DNA from: Myrica gale | Taxonomy: Eukaryota > Streptophyta > Magnoliopsida > Fagales > Myricaceae | DNA length: 64,000 bases | Assembly: GCA_963930655.1 (NCBI GenBank) | Contig: OZ005608.1 | Location: 930,001-994,000, forward strand | Direction of reading: 5' to 3' | Part shown: in pieces, positions 60,081 through 64,000 of the stretch | How the letters are laid out: the number at the start of each line of letters is the position of its first letter | Position numbering within the stretch: position 1 is the first letter of the stretch | Position numbers and translations under genes: made by a program | The notes under the pieces: generated by a model | What the model was told of the DNA's origin: nothing | The model's input: only the letters and a program-made list of their open reading frames with translations | Database searches by the model: none

Positions 60081-63000
60081 TTAGTATTCCACAATTGAGT
60101 GGGGCATTTTAATTTTCCCCTTGGACAGATTCGAAGGGAGACCAACACTCTTTGCCTTAAACGCAGATTCTGCTGATTCTAGCGCTCGAGAAGCTAGGAG
60201 GGCCATCTCAGAGTGGAGTTGGAGACATTTCATAGCCATCTAAGACAAAAAGTACACAAATGGTCAAATGGACATGGATAAAATCTTAAACTAGTTCACA
60301 GTACACGAAATTGCAAAAATAAGGGAGGGGAAAAAGAGAGGAGGGGAAGGGGGGTGGTTGATATAATGATATCAGTAGGACCTAAAGAACTTCCTACAAG
60401 AAAACATTTGCATTTCTTGCTTACCGTATAGCACTCTCTATCTGTGTCTGACTCAGCCACATGGAGGGCCCATGTGCGAACCCATTCAAGCCCTTCAGAA
60501 ACCTCAAGATTTCCTTCAGCCAAGGAAGATGCTACATAAGAAGGATGAAGTGCCACCAATATGCATGAGGCAGCAAAGAGAACAGCTCTTCTGACATATG
60601 CTTCCTTGTGATGGCATACCTCCCTGCACAAAGTTAACACCATGGTTTCACGGACAGAGAAACAAATGCTTCCCAAAAATGGTTAAAACAAGAAATTTGA
60701 CGCAACAAAAAAAGGTCAACCAGCCATCAAATAATTATGATAAGCCACCAGTCAATCACCTAATAGTACACTCCGTCACTTTTATAAACAAGCACGCACT
60801 TGTAGGTATCCTTGGATTCCAGGTCAAACAGATATTTCTACCCAGCCATTAGATTCATACCATCTCCTATGACTCAAACCACAAGTGTAGAATCATACCA
60901 AAAGTTAACAAAATAATTGTTTAGTTCAGTACCTGGATCTTAAAAAATCTAGAAGAGGGGTTGCCAATGCAGATGCTTCTGGGTTCATTGCTGCACATTT
61001 TATACAAACACCAAGCATATATATGAGTTTCCCAAGGACAACAAAATCCCTACCAAGCAAGTCGATGCCATGACTTTTCTTATCAAAACCCTGCATGGCA
61101 GGAAGCATAAAGGCTGCTGCATACAGCGGAAACTTATTATAGGACCATTCCATCTGGTTTTCTAGTATATTTGATGATCTTAGGCTCCATCGGCGTGTCT
61201 TCCCTCTCTTGATCTGACTGGGTTTTGGCGGAAGTTCCCTTTCATAACGACTAGACCAGTTCAGTAAAGTTCCTGTTTCTGAGATTTCTTTCCAAGAACC
61301 AGCTCCAGGAGGCCCTGTGCCACTGGGCAAAAACCACGGTTGACTCTCCGAAATGCTTGATATGAGGGGTCCTGTCTGATGTTTGGTTCTCATAGTTTTA
61401 GCATTAGCAAGCTCCTGAGCTGCTTCTGTCATGACATCGAGTATCATAATGCGTTGACTGATATCTACATTTGGTGAATATAGAAGTTTGTTTAGAGTGT
61501 CCAGAGATTCAAATGGACATGTCACAAGCAAGGCTACCAATGCTCTCTGCCTCTTGTCTTCAGCTAATTCTTCCTCGCCTTCAACAGCTAAATCAGAGCA
61601 ACGAACCTGTACTAGAGTTCTTACAAGATCACTAGCTACGTCCTTAAGTTCATCAGGTGATGTTCGAACGAGCTTTTCAGCAACATCAAGAGCCCTCTCC
61701 ACCTGAAATATAAGATTGGAGGAACTAAATCTCTAGAAAACATCCTTCGCCAACTTTTTAAGTAACTAAGTAAGAGGTTTAACCACCAAGGAGATTGCAC
61801 CAAAACCTACTACACTAGGTAATTGCAACCACTTGTTGAATTAACTCCATTGACAAAAGAGCTTCCACAGATTGCACAAAAAATGTAGATTATCGGATAT
61901 CAAAATTGTAAGATGAATTGTTACTCTCAGAGGAATCTATGGAGAAAAAAATGACTAATGAACAACTTACCCCATCAACATCGTCAGATTTCCGTAGTGC
62001 CCCAACTAAATCAACCAAATGTGAAAATTTTCTTTTCAGATCCGTGTCATCATCAGTTAAGTCATATGGCTGTAAAGATGAGTCACTCGAGGAATCAGAG
62101 TTCTCACTCGCATTATCATCATCGTCTCTATCAGAGACCAGTTCATTATTCAGAGTCACTGGATCAATGATCTCATCTGGATCAACAAACTTAAAGTCCG
62201 ATAACTTCTTTGTTTTACTCTTCACATTGTTGCTTATCCCATCATTGGCTTTAGAGTTGAGGTCTCTTTCTGGCGCGAAGCTAGATGTTTTACCTTTCTG
62301 GATATCTTTATCTGTGCAATCTAAAATATCCAGGTTCCCTTTTCCAGGGTTAGCCAACCCAAACTCCCAGCCAATAATGTCACCACTGCAACTATCATCA
62401 AGGTATAGTGGATTTTTTGGGTCAATTACTTTAGAGAACACTAGAGCAACACTGCTAGCCATTCTCCGAACCAAATGAATAGGGCTTTCCAGCCTACCTG
62501 CCAGCAACAAAGACAAGATGTAAGTGGAGAATTGCCAGCCAGCTGCATTGCAGGCACACAAACAAAAAATTGGGAAACAAGCACCTACAGCTAACTCCTT
62601 GAAGAATCAAATGCATCACATCTTTAGTCTCATCTAGTTCCTCTTTAGAGATCTTCTCCAAGCAAAGGCCTATAGCTGCAGACACATCTAAAATTAATTA
62701 AGGGGCAACATAATTTGAAAAAACATTCCTCCAATGCAACAGGGCTTTTTCCGGAAGAAAAATTGACATAGGATTTTTATGTCCTTTAGATTAATTTAGA
62801 CGTCCAAAACTTGTCCTGTTCTTGAAATTTAATGTAAAAAATTGTTGGAAGTTTCAAGTGGGAAGGGTAAAAGGAATGGCAAAGGATACAAATTTGCTCC
62901 TCCATTGAGGCTGATTGCACAAACTCCCTCTTAGACCAGACTGCTAGCAGATGCTGCAAAGTTTCTAAGAGACCATGGATATTATGACCTTTTGTGAGTG

Positions 63001-63104
63001 AAGTAGCATCTGGTGGGCATTCAAGAACAGCAAATTGAAGGATCCATTGCAGGCAACAGATAGGAAATGTTTTCCAGAGTAAAAATTTGTCAACAAACAT
63101 GGAC
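60081..63104 (-). CDS. TEL2: TEL2 (TELO2) homologue, EMB2423 type (5' end outside window)
   Basis: Scaffold of the TTT (Tel2-Tti1-Tti2) complex that stabilises PIKK kinases such as TOR, ATM and ATR. Six 3' exons join in frame: 63104-62890, 62687-62589, 62497-61971, 61702-60933, 60623-60425 and 60239-60081, ending in TAA at 60081-60083. They give about 655 C-terminal residues of an expected 1,000 or so. Typical text: AAIGLCLEKISKEELDETKD, CRLESPIHLVRRMASSVALV and IDPKNPLYLDD, then an acidic Ser-rich linker (SENSDSSSDSSLQPYDLTDD). The helical C-terminal TELO2 domain follows (RALVALLVTCPFESLDTLNK; KFPLYAAAFMLPAMQGFDKK; EAYVRRAVLFAASCILVALH). It matches Arabidopsis AT3G48470 (EMB2423) by memory. 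The exon at 61702 begins at an acceptor, so its GTG is not a start. 63105-64000 holds no exon I could place with confidence. Confidence 0.9.
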
Positions 63105-64000
63105 CTGAGGGAAAAATAAATATAAAAATCTTTATCTGGAATCAAACGAACAAGAAAGTTGTGTCCTCGGAAATGAATTGAAACAAAGAAAAAAACTGCA
63201 CTCGCTCCCTGTAAAAAGTTAAAAACAAAAAATTACCCACCAAAAGAAATAGTTAAACAAAAACTTACTATCTCATTTAACTTCATTCTCCAATGAAGAC
63301 AGCCTTAACGTCCTGTTTTGTCTGAAGGGCTAATCCAGGAAACAAAATGGCTGCGAGAACTCTTAAAAACTTAAAAATTAATCTATGAAGTCCATTGAGA
63401 TTTTAGCACACGTCCCAATTGACTGGTGTGACAGGCATGCCTCAGGTTCAAAAGTGTCCACCGATGTGTGACACTATTTGAACACCTAGAGGTATTCAAC
63501 TTTATCGAATTCAACAAACAGTTCACTTTTTCACTGTTGAGGAACATGAATATATAAGTTACGAAGGTATTAACTCGAACTTAATGTTTCTTAACAAACA
63601 AACTAAGCAAATCTTGGTGCAATTGCTGAAATAAAGAACCCTGAATCCTTAACATTCGGCACTACCATGCTGATGTCTATGAATAATAAAATTGAAACCA
63701 AACCTTGTAGTCAAAGGTCCAAAACCCGGAAAAACAAAAGGGGATTCTGCCTGCTCTATTAGGATCGATACTTGAGAAATTTCAGGCAGCATTGTTAAGT
63801 TGCAACATGTTCTCCCATACCAAAGCAAAACAAGGAGGAAACTATCTAGAAGGAAGCATCTAACTATCACTGGCCTGAATTACAGCAAATTGATAAAACA
63901 AAAGTTCTATATGGTGGATTGCAGTTTCTATTTCATATTCTACATATACACACCTACAAACAGAAAATGAGAGGGAGAGAGAGCGAGATAGGGAGAGGCT
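63105..64000. other. TEL2 upstream intron or unplaced exons
   Basis: Should contain intron and perhaps another TEL2 exon. The frame at 63649-63870 is open but does not resemble TEL2 as I remember it. Ends in a GA-rich tract (63970-63995). Confidence 0.3.

Noticed and set aside
61702..61704. Start codon of a separate 258-residue protein
   Set aside because: The codon is GTG directly after a splice acceptor; the segment is an internal TEL2 exon.
62786..63145. Independent 119-residue protein
   Set aside because: It is a TEL2 exon read through both its splice sites.

Overview
This is plant nuclear DNA from a eudicot, probably a woody one. The genes are split by many short AT-rich introns with GT-AG junctions. 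Encoded proteins include a plastid nucleoid protein, an LHT amino acid transporter and BAHD acyltransferases, and the spaces between genes are full of plant DNA transposon remnants (hAT, Mutator-like, MITEs) and one LINE tail. The species cannot be fixed from sequence alone. Exon models below were built by hand from reading frame, splice dinucleotides and remembered family sequences, so boundaries may be off by a base or so.

Layout, left to right. (1) 642-6770, minus: PTAC10, missing its 3' end. (2) 7647-8455: degenerate hAT-type element. (3) 8786-10910, minus: complete LHT1-type transporter. (4) 12041-15814, minus: complete eight-exon Ser/Arg-rich gene of unknown function with a MITE in one intron. 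(5) 17412-20346: a broken GAPC fragment, a 5'-truncated hAT transposase and a non-autonomous hAT element, back to back. (6) 20347-24544: mostly gene-free, with a 286-bp direct repeat resembling the promoter of a small 68-residue gene at 24337-24543. (7) 26574-38345: accessory region with a 3 x 272-bp tandem array, two tandemly duplicated intronless BAHD genes (30450-31763, 36565-37881), a hAT element, and a Pack-MULE-like element nested in an older repeat. (8) 38705-39696: a nearly perfect 496-bp tandem duplication. (9) 40230-42291, plus: decayed chloroplast-type NDPK2 copy. (10) 42760-44120, minus: SIS-like serine-rich protein. (11) 44829-50096, minus: ABC1 atypical kinase (ATATH9 type) with a GC-AG intron. 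(12) 51747-56103, minus: proteasome subunit RPN7 with a LINE tail in intron 2. (13) 56395-58792, plus: Ulp1-type SUMO protease, divergent from RPN7 across 291 bp. (14) 60081 to past 63104, minus: TEL2, missing its 5' end.

The active genes are mostly housekeeping: plastid transcription (PTAC10), plastid or mitochondrial quinone-linked kinase (ABC1K), proteasome lid (RPN7), SUMO processing (Ulp1) and PIKK stability (TEL2). From memory, TEL2, this Ulp1 type and PTAC10 correspond to neighbouring Arabidopsis loci (AT3G48470, AT3G48480, AT3G48500), so the window looks like an expanded syntenic block. The BAHD cluster is the lineage-specific part, probably specialised metabolism. I saw no CRISPR, rRNA or tRNA gene, and nothing that clearly amounts to a new molecular system.
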